The notes: generated by a model not told the origin, from the sequence alone. Shown: positions 37,355-46,914, counted from the stretch's first letter. The stretch: 64,000 nt of DNA from Methylococcales bacterium (GCA_030949405.1 JAUZSN010000002.1:186001-250000), one strand, 5' to 3'. Numbers and translations are program-made.

Positions 37355-37503
37355 CTTAAAAAACAAGTGTTAATTTTAAAACAAGATAAATACTCAAGCC
37401 AAAATTTCAGTATGCCGTTAAAATATATAATATAAAAAAATCCCTTTGCGTGATTTTCAACAAGCGTTTCGTATATTAACCCCTCATAAGGAGTAAAACT
37501 AAA

Positions 37504-38148
37504 TTGTTACCTTTTCAGTCCGTTTTTTTATCAATTATTTTCTGGGTTATCTTCAGCTACTTACTGATCTCAGTCTTTGAAAACCTCATTCATAAATATT
37601 TTATGCATCACAAGAAATTTCCAGAGCGCGTATATGATCGTATGCCTTATCTTTTGGAAGTTTTTGAATCCCACGCCGTTCGCCATCATTCAATATGGTA
37701 TCGTAAATTTGATTATGAACCTGACCCTATTGGTCGGGAGGAAAACTTAGAAATTTTACTGGTCGATATTTTTGCCATGCTTCTTTTGACTCTACCAGCC
37801 TGGGCAACCTTGATGTGGTTTAACCCATTAGCAGGGATTATTTTTATTAGCATGTTTTTTATACATCGTTTTTTATGGAACACCATCCATAGACAAATGC
37901 ACATTCCAAAAGATGTTATTTTTCGTAATTGGAAAATCTATCGTTTTTTGGCAAGACATCATTTTATTCATCACCAAGACATGGGGAAAAATTTTAACGT
38001 CGTGTTTCCGCTTACCGATACCCTGTTCGGCACTGTAGGCAAGGCAAATAAAAGTGATATTCGAGAAATGCTTAGGCTAGGCTACTTGCTACCGCGTTCC
38101 ACACGGATACAAAATAAATTTCAAGCACAGGTGAATCAAGAGGCTTAA
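37504..38148 (+). CDS. Fatty acid hydroxylase/sterol desaturase-type membrane protein
   Basis: A 214-residue membrane di-iron enzyme with an N-terminal membrane helix, two central hydrophobic segments and the His clusters HKYFMHH, HAVRHH, HRFLWNTIHRQMH and HHFIHHQ that bind the metals. It would hydroxylate or desaturate a lipid. The start is TTG at 37504, set by an AAGGAG 10 bases upstream. It is divergent from tetR. Confidence 0.82.
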   Translation: MLPFQSVFLSIIFWVIFSYLLISVFENLIHKYFMHHKKFPERVYDRMPYLLEVFESHAVRHHSIWYRKFDYEPDPIGREENLEILLVDIFAMLLLTLPAWATLMWFNPLAGIIFISMFFIHRFLWNTIHRQMHIPKDVIFRNWKIYRFLARHHFIHHQDMGKNFNVVFPLTDTLFGTVGKANKSDIREMLRLGYLLPRSTRIQNKFQAQVNQEA

Positions 38149-38150
38149 AT

Positions 38151-38221
38151 CAAGGGAGCGGCGTTGTTGAAAAACCAAAAAACAAGAAGCCATAAATAAA
38201 ATCAACAACGCCAAGCCCTTG
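38151..38221. repeat. Large inverted repeat after the hydroxylase gene
   Basis: CAAGGG and GGCGTTGTTGA pair with TCAACAACGCC and CCCTTG across a loop of about 30 bases. It could terminate transcription (no U-tract) or be a small MITE-like relic. Confidence 0.55.
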
Positions 38222-38269
38222 AACCCCTTGGTTACTTAATTTATATCAACAGAAAAAATGATTACTTAA

Positions 38270-38465
38270 TAGTCGAATCGGTGTTGAATATCAAAGAGAC
38301 TACCAACATTACCGATGATGGGAGAAAAGAGTTTTTCGATTTCTACTTTATCAATTTCAATGTTTAGCCTCAGAATATCGTTGACAAATGCCGTAAATAT
38401 AGCGGGATTAAAAAAATATTATTTGAAAACAATGCCATAGCGTAAAGAGGTAACTTCGATTATTA
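38270..38465 (-). pseudogene. N-terminal fragment of an Rpn-type nuclease gene
   Basis: The sequence repeats, with many changes, the first 65 codons of the adjacent gene (compare its FTAFVKDILGLDIEIDKVET region), with stops and indels. It is a decayed partial duplicate lying directly downstream of the intact gene. Confidence 0.65.
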
Positions 38466-38484
38466 TTTTAAGATGCCTATTATT

Positions 38485-39483
38485 TTATAATGTTTTTAAT
38501 TCGTGCTCAGAAATTCCTGTGATTTTAGAAACTAATAAAACATCAAGACCTTCTTTTATCATTGCTTTAGAATTTTCTATTTTTTCTTTTTCTACCCCTT
38601 TTTCCATTCCTTTTTCCATTCCTTTTTCCATTCCTTTTTCCATTCCTTTTTCCATTCCTTTTTCCATTCCTTTTTCCATTCCTTTTTCCATTCCTTTTTC
38701 CATTCCTTTTTCCATTCCTTTTTCCATTCCTTTCTCTATTCCTTTCTCTATTCCTTTCTCTATTCCTTTCTCCATCCCCTCTTCCATTCCTTTCTTCAAG
38801 CCTTCTTTTACCCCCTTACTTCTTTCATCTCGTAAATACTCCTCATCAGAATACTCATCTTTCATTCTAAAGGCTTCTTGAGGGCTGATTTTATCTTCTT
38901 TGATTAGTGAAAAGACTTCTTGAATGGTTTCATTATGATAATCACTTTCTTCAACCTGTGTATCTAAACTGTCATTGATGGCTCTTAACCATTCTCGATA
39001 CGGTTCTGGGGTTTTATCCGTGACATATTTAGGGCAAAGATAAATTATTTTATGTTGTGTTTCGGGGATGTAGCTCTTATCTAATTTTTGAGGGCGAAAA
39101 TCATTGATTAATATATCAGTTTTATGTTTATCACCTGATGTTAAAACCACGATCGTATAGACATCCATTTTGGGTTTATAGTTACCCGAGCTGGTGATTT
39201 GTTCTAATAAAGCGACACTGTGATAATGTAAAAAACGATCATAATGATCTGGGTAGCGGCGGTGTTGAATATCAATAATGAAGCGATTTTTTTTATCTTC
39301 GGCAAATAAATCAAAGCGGCTATCAACATTGCCGATGATGGGTGAAAAGGATTTTTCAGTTTCTACTTTATCAATTTCAATGTCCAGTCCTAGAATATCT
39401 TTGACAAATGCCGTAAATATATGCGGTTTAGAAAAGGCTTTTTTGAAAACAACGCCATAACGTAAAGAAGCAACTTCGATCAT
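38485..39483 (-). CDS. Rpn-family (PD-(D/E)XK) recombination-promoting nuclease/putative transposase
   Basis: The 332-residue protein starts at 39483 (MIEVASLRYGVVFKKAF). It carries the Rpn/PDDEXK nuclease core (SRFDLFAEDKKNRFIIDIQHR, with D...D-x-Q as catalytic ladder). A long low-complexity linker of 4-residue EKGM/EKGI repeats occupies about residues 230-295, followed by a short C-terminal helix-turn (LLVSKITGISEHELKTL). Such repeats vary in number and form a charged helix. Two broken relatives lie next to it. Confidence 0.82.
   Translation of the reverse strand: MIEVASLRYGVVFKKAFSKPHIFTAFVKDILGLDIEIDKVETEKSFSPIIGNVDSRFDLFAEDKKNRFIIDIQHRRYPDHYDRFLHYHSVALLEQITSSGNYKPKMDVYTIVVLTSGDKHKTDILINDFRPQKLDKSYIPETQHKIIYLCPKYVTDKTPEPYREWLRAINDSLDTQVEESDYHNETIQEVFSLIKEDKISPQEAFRMKDEYSDEEYLRDERSKGVKEGLKKGMEEGMEKGIEKGIEKGIEKGMEKGMEKGMEKGMEKGMEKGMEKGMEKGMEKGMEKGMEKGMEKGVEKEKIENSKAMIKEGLDVLLVSKITGISEHELKTL
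38603..38790. repeat. 12-bp tandem repeat coding for EKGM/EKGI
   Basis: About fifteen units of a 12-base repeat (CCATTCCTTTTT and variants on the plus strand). Eleven encode EKGM and three or four EKGI/variants. The 12-base unit keeps frame, so copy-number change alters only linker length. Confidence 0.9.
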
Positions 39484-39710
39484 TATTTTAACTCTCAATG
39501 GATGATATGATAATTTGGTATTGTACTCTATCTAGTTGAATTATTGGCTAAAGCCATAAAACTATAAATATTATATTATTATTCCAGCAAGTAGCCCGTA
39601 TTATGCTTGACGATGTTAAAGTAAGAGTGTCTCATTTGGACGTTCCTAACGAAAACATTGAGAGTAGCTTTCAACAATGCTAGCCCTTCATGTTATATCT
39701 AAAATAAAAA

Positions 39711-40109
39711 ATGAATTTATTATTAGCAGATGATCACAGCTTATTTAGACAAGGATTGTCTTTAATCATTGAAAATATTTTTCCATTGAGTCAATTACAA
39801 TACTGCGATTGTTGGATAGATGTTTATGAAATAACATCGCGACACCCTTTTGATTTAATTTTATCGGATCTATTCATGCCTAGACAACACTGATGGGAGC
39901 AAGAACTTAAACGTTTATTAATCAACAATCCTGATCTAATTATTTTTATTATTTCGGCATCTACTGAAATTGAAGATATACAAATGGCATTTAAGCTAGG
40001 TGTTAAAGGTTATATTTGTAAAACGGCAGAAGCTCATGAATTACAATTAGCTTTATTACAAATTTATGCAGGGAAGAATTATTTTCCCGTAGAAACTCCC
40101 ACGCCCTGA
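39711..40109 (+). pseudogene. NarL/FixJ-type response regulator receiver domain, broken
   Basis: The receiver domain starts MNLLLADDHSLFRQGLSLII and continues FDLILSDLFMP (phospho-acceptor Asp). A TGA at 39891 interrupts it, after which the frame continues LIIFIISAST and FKLGVKGYICKTAEAHELQLALL, then stops at 40107. The DNA-binding HTH_LuxR domain is absent. No sensor kinase is near. Confidence 0.8.
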
Positions 40110-40311
40110 GACGGTAAAAGTATTCAATAAAATCACTAAAAATAGTAAAAAATGTGCTGTAAATTATTAATTATTCGTTACCGAACTGCGATTTTTTACT
40201 TGAATTAGGAATATTTTCACAGCCTCTAAGCGGGGGAACGCCCGTATTCCAAAAGCTACATACGGGCTACTCGCTTTTTTAAAAATAACGCCGTAGCGTA
40301 GGTAGGCAACT

Positions 40312-41071
40312 TCAATCATTATTTAATAATCCCAATGTCTGTAATTTTTTCTTAGAAAATCCTGTGATTTCAGAGACTAAAGATAGCTCAAGTCCTTTAT
40401 TTATCATAGCTTTAGCATTTTCTTTTTTCTTTTTTCCTTTTTCTATTCCCTCTTCCAAGCCTTTTTCCATTCCTTCTTCAAGCCCTTTTTCTATACCTTC
40501 TTTTATGCCCTCTTTTCGTTCATCACGTAAATATTCTTCATCCAAATATTCGTCTTTCATCCGAAAGGCTTCTTGTGGGCTAACCTTATCATCTTTGATT
40601 AAGGAAAATATTTATTTAATAGTTTCATTATGATAATCATTTTCTTCAACCTGTTGATCTAGGCTATCATTGATGGTGGTTAACCATTCTCGATAAGGTT
40701 CGGGTGTTTTATCGGTGACATATTTCGGACAAAGGTAAATAATTTTATGCTAGGTTTCAGCAATATAGCTGTCATCTAGTTTTCGAGGGCGAAAATCATT
40801 AATTAAGATGTCAGTTTTATGTCGGTCACCTGTGGTTAAAATTACAATGGTATACACATCCATTTTAGGTTTATAGCTTCCCAAACTGGTGATTTGTTCA
40901 AGTAAAGCGAGCGACATTACCGATCACAGGTGAAAATGATTTTTCGGTTTCGACTTTATCAATTTCAATTTCCAATCCTAAAATATCTTTGACGAAGGCG
41001 GTAAAAATATGGGGTTTGGAAAAAACCTTTTTAAAAATAACGCCGTAGCGTAGTGAGGCAACTTGAATCAT
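40312..41071 (-). pseudogene. Rpn-type nuclease pseudogene
   Basis: It starts like the intact gene (MIQVASLRYGVIFKKVFSKPH at 41071). A deletion near 40915 removes part of the nuclease core, and stops occur near 40752 and 40616. The C-terminal part survives as an open frame (40312-40560) with a shorter KEGIEKGLEEGMEKG repeat. A further 50-base start fragment (MIEVAYLRYGVIFKK, 40270-40319) overlaps its end, evidence of repeated partial duplication. Confidence 0.75.
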
Positions 41072-41277
41072 TACGTGATAATTCTATTGTTTGATAGCTA
41101 AAATTTTACAGTAGCTCTCATTCGAGGTCAGAAATTTTTATTTTCTTAAAAAAGTTTGATTAATCTTGGTAATTACTTGAGTTCAAGGTTTAAATTTGAG
41201 CTGTAAGATAAACTTGAAAAATCTGCTACTCTAATCCTTTTAGGGACTAACCTGCCTCGCATCACTCTCCACAGCTT

Positions 41278-41928
41278 TCAGAGACAGCAAAACTTCAGCA
41301 TAGAATAAAATGGCGGTAATTTTTCAGCATTATCATCTGATAAAATATCTTCAAAAACTTCAAGATCGTTTTCACTCATATTTAAAAAAATGTCATATTG
41401 TATTTTTCTCATTTCTTTCAATGTTGAATGACTTAAATTTAGGGCTTTGTTAATCATATAATCAGCACACTCATCTTACTGATGTGCAAAAATATTACCC
41501 TCGGTGTCATATTCAAAATACGTTTCAATATCAACTAACTCATGAGGGTTTAAAAATTTATCTTCATCATATTCCTCATCCTTTCTATCTTCACAAAAAT
41601 CAATAAGTTCTTTTTTATCTTTTTTTTGTTTATGTTTTTTACAAGCAACTGATAAGTTACAAAAAATATGAGTTAGTTCAGGGTATTTTGTTCTAGGTCG
41701 AAGGTGTTCTATGATGGATTCAGGTAAATATTGAGCATTTTCTTTTTCAGGAAGCTCTTGCTGACAATAAATACAAAGCCCTTGTTGTTGCTTTAAAATA
41801 TCGTTATGTAGCTTTGTTTTTATATCGGTTGGCAAGTTCCATTTTCCTGTTGAAGATAAAAGCTGAACATTATCCTTTATATATGTATCAAATTCATCAC
41901 AACGTTTTGATTTACCTATAAATCGCAT
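41278..41928 (-). pseudogene. ptuB: Septu PtuB-like HNH endonuclease with in-frame stop
   Basis: The ORF 41476-41928 (150 residues) has CIYCQQELP and IEHLRPRTKYPELTHIFCNL, CKKHKQKK, the zinc-bound HNH core of the TIGR02646/PtuB family. A TAA at 41476 is followed in the same frame by about 65 sensible residues (DECADYMINKALNLSHSTL ... LPPFYSMLKF) to TGA 41278. So the full protein would be about 216 residues. The HNH core lies before the stop and could still be made. It begins 4 bases after ptuA. Confidence 0.75.
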
Positions 41929-41932
41929 GATA

Positions 41933-43213
41933 TTATCTTTTTCTATTTAATAAAAATAGTTGATGCTGAATCCGCATAATTGAGGGGTCTTGAGGGCCTA
42001 AATCAGCCGTTAATTGACGCAGTTTTTCTTCATTTTCAGGGGTATTTCTATTTTCGGGCTGTTGACGAAGTAGGGTGACATAGTCATCAATTCGCTCTTG
42101 TGTCTCATCATCTCTTAATTCCATCCCCATAATTTCTTGCAAAATTCTATTAGGTTCAACGCCTTTGGTGTATTTTTGTTCCTTTTCCATGTTAGTGATG
42201 GTTACTTTATTATCGGTACTATCACAATTAAGTACAAAAAGGTTTTTAGGGTCTATTGTTGAAATAATATGAGGTGAATGGGTGGCTATAATAAGTTGAT
42301 TATTTTCTCCTGCATTTTGATAAAGTTTAATAATTTCTTTTTGCCATCCAGGGTGTAGGGATGTTTCAGGTTCATCAATTAACACCAGACTATTGTTTAT
42401 ATTAAGCTGACTTAAAAGAACTGCTCGATAATAAAGTTGTTTTTCACCACTGGATAAATCATCCATTGATATTTCTTTATGATTAAAACTTTCAAAAATT
42501 GCTTTTTCAGCGGTAATATTAATTAATTTTGTGTTTAGTTTTACATCTTTTAAAAGGTAATTTATTTCTTTAATACGAGAGTCAACCGCCTCTTTAACAC
42601 TCATCTCTCTATTTTTCAAGACACTATTTATAATTGAATCAACAAGATATCTTTCAATTTCTTTTTTATGTGAAAAAATATCAACTAACCTAATAAGGCT
42701 ATTTTTTTCAACTGCTATAAGGTTTAAATCAAAAGAACTACAAACAAAATATAAGATATTAAAATATTTTGATAAAGGAGATGAAAAACAAGTAAATAGA
42801 ATAAAATCATGTACGATAGGATTATTATTAGCATCTACTTTATAGTTCAACGTGAATACTTTTATAGCCCTTTCATTTTCAATGGCTTTTAATAATTTAG
42901 AATTAATTTTTTTAAAAGAAAGAGGTTTTCCACCAAAATTCATTTGTGTCCCTTCCGACATAAAAATAGACATCAATTCGATGAGATTATTAATAATTAT
43001 TTCTGTGCTTTCAAATTCAATGAATATTTCACCTTGAACAGGTATTGCTTCTGAAAATATTTTTGCTAATAATTGAAGTATAGACGTTTTTCCACTGCCA
43101 TTAATCCCTGCTAAGACAATAGTATCCAATGCTCCATCATTAGAATCCGTAAAATCTAATTCTAAATCATCAAACATTTTATAGTTTTTGATTCTAATTT
43201 TTCTAATCTTCAT
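41933..43213 (-). CDS. ptuA: Septu PtuA-like AAA/ABC-type ATPase
   Basis: The 426-residue SMC/OLD-like ATPase has Walker A AGINGSGKTSIL, the signature DDLSSGEKQLYYRAVLL, Walker B SLVLIDEPETSLHPGW and the switch His IATHSPHII. The C-terminal tail (EIMGMELRDDETQERIDDYVTLLRQQPENRN) is typical of PtuA. PtuA-PtuB pairs form phage-defence nucleases that act on DNA under ATP control. Its ATG overlaps the transketolase stop by one base, so it is translated from the sugar operon. Confidence 0.85.
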   Translation of the reverse strand: MKIRKIRIKNYKMFDDLELDFTDSNDGALDTIVLAGINGSGKTSILQLLAKIFSEAIPVQGEIFIEFESTEIIINNLIELMSIFMSEGTQMNFGGKPLSFKKINSKLLKAIENERAIKVFTLNYKVDANNNPIVHDFILFTCFSSPLSKYFNILYFVCSSFDLNLIAVEKNSLIRLVDIFSHKKEIERYLVDSIINSVLKNREMSVKEAVDSRIKEINYLLKDVKLNTKLINITAEKAIFESFNHKEISMDDLSSGEKQLYYRAVLLSQLNINNSLVLIDEPETSLHPGWQKEIIKLYQNAGENNQLIIATHSPHIISTIDPKNLFVLNCDSTDNKVTITNMEKEQKYTKGVEPNRILQEIMGMELRDDETQERIDDYVTLLRQQPENRNTPENEEKLRQLTADLGPQDPSIMRIQHQLFLLNRKR

Positions 43214-44124
43214 TAGATTATCTGTAATAACCGCACTAAATCCTGCTCACCCAAGCCATTCTCTTCATGAACAAATTCCCGCGAACCGACTTCAAAGGTA
43301 TATTTTTGTTCAAAGCCTAAATTAGTCACTTGTTTATTTTTCAATTTAGAATTAATTTCACTATCCAAACCCCCAACGCCTTTAAAGCCTTCTTCCAAGG
43401 TAATCACAGTTTCAATGCTCTCTAAACAGACTTGTAATTTTTCTAAGTCATAAGCATTTAAAAGATAAAGATCAATGACCATCACATCAAAATCAGCGGC
43501 TATTTTTTTCGCTTTTTGACTCATATAACCTGTCGCTATAATCGCCGCTTTCGAGCCTGTTTTTAAAACTCTAAAGCCATCCTCAAAATTTTCAACCAAG
43601 TCTAAAATGGGTAACATCGGCATGGCATCAAAGCGTAAATATTTAGGAGTTTTATTAGCGATGGTGCGTTCAACATACGCTTCGGTTAGTAAGTAATCAC
43701 TGGGTGAAAAAACTTCCACATTAGGCAAGGTACGCATAATCGACAAATCTTCAAGGCAATGATGGGTGGGTCCGCTTAAGCTATAACTGACTCCCGCACC
43801 CACGCCAATTAGATTAATATTCATCGGTCTTAATTGCGATAAAATGGCGATATTGACTCGAATCTGTTCATAACAACGCATAGTAATGAACGGGGCAATG
43901 GCATACGCATAAACCGTAAAGCCTTCTAGGGCTAAACCTACGGAAACATTAATTAAATTCTGTTCTGCAATCCCGACATTAATAAACCGATCAGGAAAAT
44001 CAGCCCGAATTTTATCTAAAATGGGCGCACCAAAATCAGCCGATACAAAAAATAGGCTCTCATCTTCGTGCATTTTTTGATGTAATGCCGCTAAAAAAAC
44101 ATCCCGCATCGCTTTAATCTGCAT
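43213..44124 (-). CDS. Transketolase-like protein, C-terminal subunit
   Basis: About 303 residues covering the pyrimidine-binding and C-terminal domains of transketolase/DXS-type enzymes (VSADFGAPILDKIR; RFINVGIAEQNLINVSVGLA with the catalytic Glu; SGPTHHCLEDLSIMR; VITLEEGFKGVGGLDSEI). The start at 44124 (MQIKAMRDVF) overlaps the N-terminal subunit by 11 bases. Split transketolases in sugar clusters often make unusual sugars; the exact substrate is unknown. Confidence 0.85.
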   Translation of the reverse strand: MQIKAMRDVFLAALHQKMHEDESLFFVSADFGAPILDKIRADFPDRFINVGIAEQNLINVSVGLALEGFTVYAYAIAPFITMRCYEQIRVNIAILSQLRPMNINLIGVGAGVSYSLSGPTHHCLEDLSIMRTLPNVEVFSPSDYLLTEAYVERTIANKTPKYLRFDAMPMLPILDLVENFEDGFRVLKTGSKAAIIATGYMSQKAKKIAADFDVMVIDLYLLNAYDLEKLQVCLESIETVITLEEGFKGVGGLDSEINSKLKNKQVTNLGFEQKYTFEVGSREFVHEENGLGEQDLVRLLQII

Positions 44125-44941
44125 TATTAATCTCCTCAATTAAACCATCAATATCACCTTCTTTCACCGATAATATATGACTTAACGGGTGTGTTTCTAA
44201 AAAGGGAATTCCTTTGCCTTTTACGGTGTGCGCGATCACAACTTTCGGTTTTTGGTGTTGATCTAAAAAAGCGGTTTTTAAGGTGTTATAAACCTGTTCG
44301 ATATTATGACCGTCTTCCACTTCATAGACATCCCAATTAAAGGCCTTGAATTTTTCGGATAATGAATTCAAATCAATAATATTTTTGCTAAAATCCAGCA
44401 TTGACACTTTATTGTAATCAACAATCAGGGTTAAATTATCCAGCTTGTGTTGAGCAGCACACATAATGGCTTCCCAATTAGCGCCTTCATTTAACTCACC
44501 ATCGCCCGTTAATACGACGGCTTTCTTAGCGGATCTTTTGGTTTTTAAGGCTAATGCTATCCCACAGGCAACCCCTAATCCATGCCCTAATGAACCATTG
44601 ACGGTTTCATAACCAGGGATGATTGGATCAGGAATTCCGCCTAGAAAACTGCCACTTTTACAAACACGGTTTAATTCGTCTTTATCAAAAAAACCTAAAT
44701 CCGCTAACAAGGGATACATGCAAATTGAGCCATGCCCTTTGGAGATAATTAGGCGATCTCGATTTTCATCACGTGGATTTTTTGGGTTGTAATTGAGCAA
44801 CTTGCCATAAAATAACGAAGCAAATATTTCTATTGGCGAAAGGGATGACGCGACACGCACTTCGGGTGCCGCTTTGTGAATTTTTAAGGTTTCTACTCTT
44901 AAAAATTTTGCCTGTTGTTTTAAATAAGCGGTATCAATCAT
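44114..44941 (-). CDS. Transketolase-like protein, N-terminal (ThDP) subunit
   Basis: The 275-residue subunit binds thiamine diphosphate: RDRLIISKGHGSICMYPLLA, TVNGSLGHGLGVACGIALA and the ThDP motif LTGDGELNEGANWEA followed by LTLIVDYN. It pairs with the following gene to make one active site. Both overlap neighbours, implying translational coupling. Confidence 0.88.
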   Translation of the reverse strand: MIDTAYLKQQAKFLRVETLKIHKAAPEVRVASSLSPIEIFASLFYGKLLNYNPKNPRDENRDRLIISKGHGSICMYPLLADLGFFDKDELNRVCKSGSFLGGIPDPIIPGYETVNGSLGHGLGVACGIALALKTKRSAKKAVVLTGDGELNEGANWEAIMCAAQHKLDNLTLIVDYNKVSMLDFSKNIIDLNSLSEKFKAFNWDVYEVEDGHNIEQVYNTLKTAFLDQHQKPKVVIAHTVKGKGIPFLETHPLSHILSVKEGDIDGLIEEINNAD

Positions 44942-45875
44942 AATGTTTTTTAAACCAGTGATAAGTTGCGTTTAAACCCTCATCAAACTTCATCTGAGGT
45001 TGCCAGCCTAGGGCTAATAACTGGGAGCTATCTAATAATTTTCGCGGTGTGCCATCGGGTTTGGAGGTATCCCAATTAATCGTTCCTTCAAAACCTGTTA
45101 CATGAGCAATTTTTTCGGCTAATTCTTTAATCGAATAATCCGTGCCTGAACCTAAGTTGTAATGTTGATTTTCTAACGTGTCAGCATTTTTCATCAGAAA
45201 AAGTGAAGCATCAGCAACATCTTCGCTAAAAATAAATTCACGCCGTGGGCTGCCTGTTCCCCATAAGGTGATTTCAGAATTACCTGCTTTTTGGGCTTCA
45301 TGAAAACGTCTAATTAAAGCTGAAAACACATGCGAATTTTCTAAATCAAAATTATCATTTTCACCATAGATCGAATTGGGAATGACACAGATAAAACGCT
45401 TGGTTTCATATTGAGTATTGTAGGAACGACAGCCGATAATACCTGCAATTTTAGCCGCTGCATAACCCATACTGGTTTCTTCAATGGCCCCTGTTAGCCA
45501 ATGTTTTTCTTGCATCGGTTGTTCGCACAATTTAGGGTAGGTACATGATGAGCCATAGAACATTAAATTTTTAACGGCGTATTTATTGGCCATTTCAAAT
45601 ACGTTGGTTTGTATGGCTAAATTTTGATGTAAAAAATCCGCAGGACGAGTTTTATTACCTATGATGCCCCCGACTTTTCCTGCACATAAAAAGACATATT
45701 CAGGACGTTCGGTTTTAAAAAAATCTTCGGTTTGTTGTCTATCGGTTAACTCTAATTCCTCATGCGTTCGAGTTATTATAGTTTGATAATTTTTAGCCTT
45801 TAAAACACGTAATAAAGCCGATCCTAACAGGCCCGTATGACCTGCTAGGTAGATTTTAGAATCGGGGTTAAACAT
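44934..45875 (-). CDS. GDP-L-fucose synthase-like NAD(P)-dependent epimerase/reductase
   Basis: The 313-residue SDR has the nucleotide-binding YLAGHTGLLGSALLRVL, the catalytic FYGSSCTYPK and YAAAK, and RPADFLHQNLAIQTNVFE, IPNSIYGENDNFD typical of GDP-fucose synthases (Fcl/WcaG). No gmd is present, so the true substrate may be another GDP-sugar. It overlaps both neighbours by 8 bases. Confidence 0.8.
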   Translation of the reverse strand: MFNPDSKIYLAGHTGLLGSALLRVLKAKNYQTIITRTHEELELTDRQQTEDFFKTERPEYVFLCAGKVGGIIGNKTRPADFLHQNLAIQTNVFEMANKYAVKNLMFYGSSCTYPKLCEQPMQEKHWLTGAIEETSMGYAAAKIAGIIGCRSYNTQYETKRFICVIPNSIYGENDNFDLENSHVFSALIRRFHEAQKAGNSEITLWGTGSPRREFIFSEDVADASLFLMKNADTLENQHYNLGSGTDYSIKELAEKIAHVTGFEGTINWDTSKPDGTPRKLLDSSQLLALGWQPQMKFDEGLNATYHWFKKHYD

Positions 45876-46806
45876 TACTAAATTTACTATTATTAATAAT
45901 AGTGTAGGCTTTTATTAATTCTTTAATCCCCATTTCTAACGAATGCTGAGGTTTAAAACCGTGTTTTTCAATTTTATCATTGGAAACAATATAATTGCGT
46001 TGATCGGGGTCTTTACCGATTTCAGCTTCCATAATCGTAAAATTAGGGACTTGTTCTTTTATTTTTGCACACAATTCTAATTTAGAAATATTAGCATCCG
46101 ATAAACCGACGTTATAAGGTTCATTTTTCATGGTCTCAAAATTATTTAATCCCATGATAAACGCATTGGCAACATCACGAATATGGATGTAATTACGTTT
46201 GAAATGACCTTCAAAAATGACGATAAAGCGATCTGTTACCGCACGATAAACGAAATCATTGACTAATAAATCAAGACGCATTCGTGGACTCATTCCAAAG
46301 ACGGTCGCTAATCTAAAACTAATTGCATTGCCACGATCTAAAACGATTTTTTCAGCATCAACTTTGGTTTGTCCATAGGTTGAAATTGGATTTAGCGGGG
46401 TTTCTTCGGTGCAATAAATCCCATCTTGTCCAACACCATAACCGCTGTTGGTAATCGGCATTAAAATACGTTGTTCAGGCGATAAAATATCCGCTAAGGT
46501 TTTAATCGCATCACGATTGGTGGTTAATGTGCCAATTTCATCACGATTACATAAAGGCGCACCCACTAAAGCGGCTAATGGAATGACCACATCTTTATCT
46601 TTAACTAATTTTTTTAATAAGGCTTTGTTTCGTGCATCGCCTCGAACGACTTCAAAGTTATCTTGATAGCAGCAGTCCGCTAACGAGGTCGGGGAAAACA
46701 TAAAGTTATCTAAAACAGTGACTTTATGACCTAATTTTAATAATTCAGGAACGATGACTGATCCTAAGTAGCCTGCGCCACCCGTGACTAATATGTTAAA
46801 ACTCAT
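45868..46806 (-). CDS. NAD-dependent nucleotide-sugar epimerase/dehydratase
   Basis: The 312-residue extended SDR shows LVTGGAGYLGSVIVPELL, VIPLAALVGAPLCNRD, TNSGYGVGQDGIYCTEETP and YGQTKVDAEK (catalytic Tyr and Lys). It is the first gene of a five- to six-gene leftward operon. The product is probably a surface polysaccharide sugar. No glycosyltransferase lies in view. Confidence 0.82.
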   Translation of the reverse strand: MSFNILVTGGAGYLGSVIVPELLKLGHKVTVLDNFMFSPTSLADCCYQDNFEVVRGDARNKALLKKLVKDKDVVIPLAALVGAPLCNRDEIGTLTTNRDAIKTLADILSPEQRILMPITNSGYGVGQDGIYCTEETPLNPISTYGQTKVDAEKIVLDRGNAISFRLATVFGMSPRMRLDLLVNDFVYRAVTDRFIVIFEGHFKRNYIHIRDVANAFIMGLNNFETMKNEPYNVGLSDANISKLELCAKIKEQVPNFTIMEAEIGKDPDQRNYIVSNDKIEKHGFKPQHSLEMGIKELIKAYTIINNSKFSNV

Positions 46807-46881
46807 TTTTTACCTTTAAATATAATTAAATAAACGAATGATACTCGCTTATTGTAGATCGTTATTAACTTTTATCAACCC

Positions 46882-46914
46882 AAAAAAAAAGACAACCCGA
46901 AAGTTGTCTTTTTT
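46882..46914. terminator. Terminator after rplS
   Basis: AAAAAAGACAAC pairs with GTTGTCTTTTTT around CCGAAA, with a T-run on the leftward strand. It ends the rpsP-rimM-trmD-rplS operon and isolates it from the sugar operon. Confidence 0.88.

Noticed and set aside
38519-38881. ORF on the plus strand opposite the EKGM repeats
   Set aside because: A repetitive shadow frame of the real minus-strand gene, made only of SIPF repeats.
39711-40109. UGA recoding (selenocysteine or tryptophan) in the response regulator
   Set aside because: No selenocysteine element is apparent, other genes use TGA as stop, and the C-terminal DNA-binding domain is missing too, so simple decay is the better reading.
41476-41478. 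Programmed readthrough of the ptuB stop
   Set aside because: TAA is the least leaky stop and no stimulatory signal was seen; listed as a broken gene instead.
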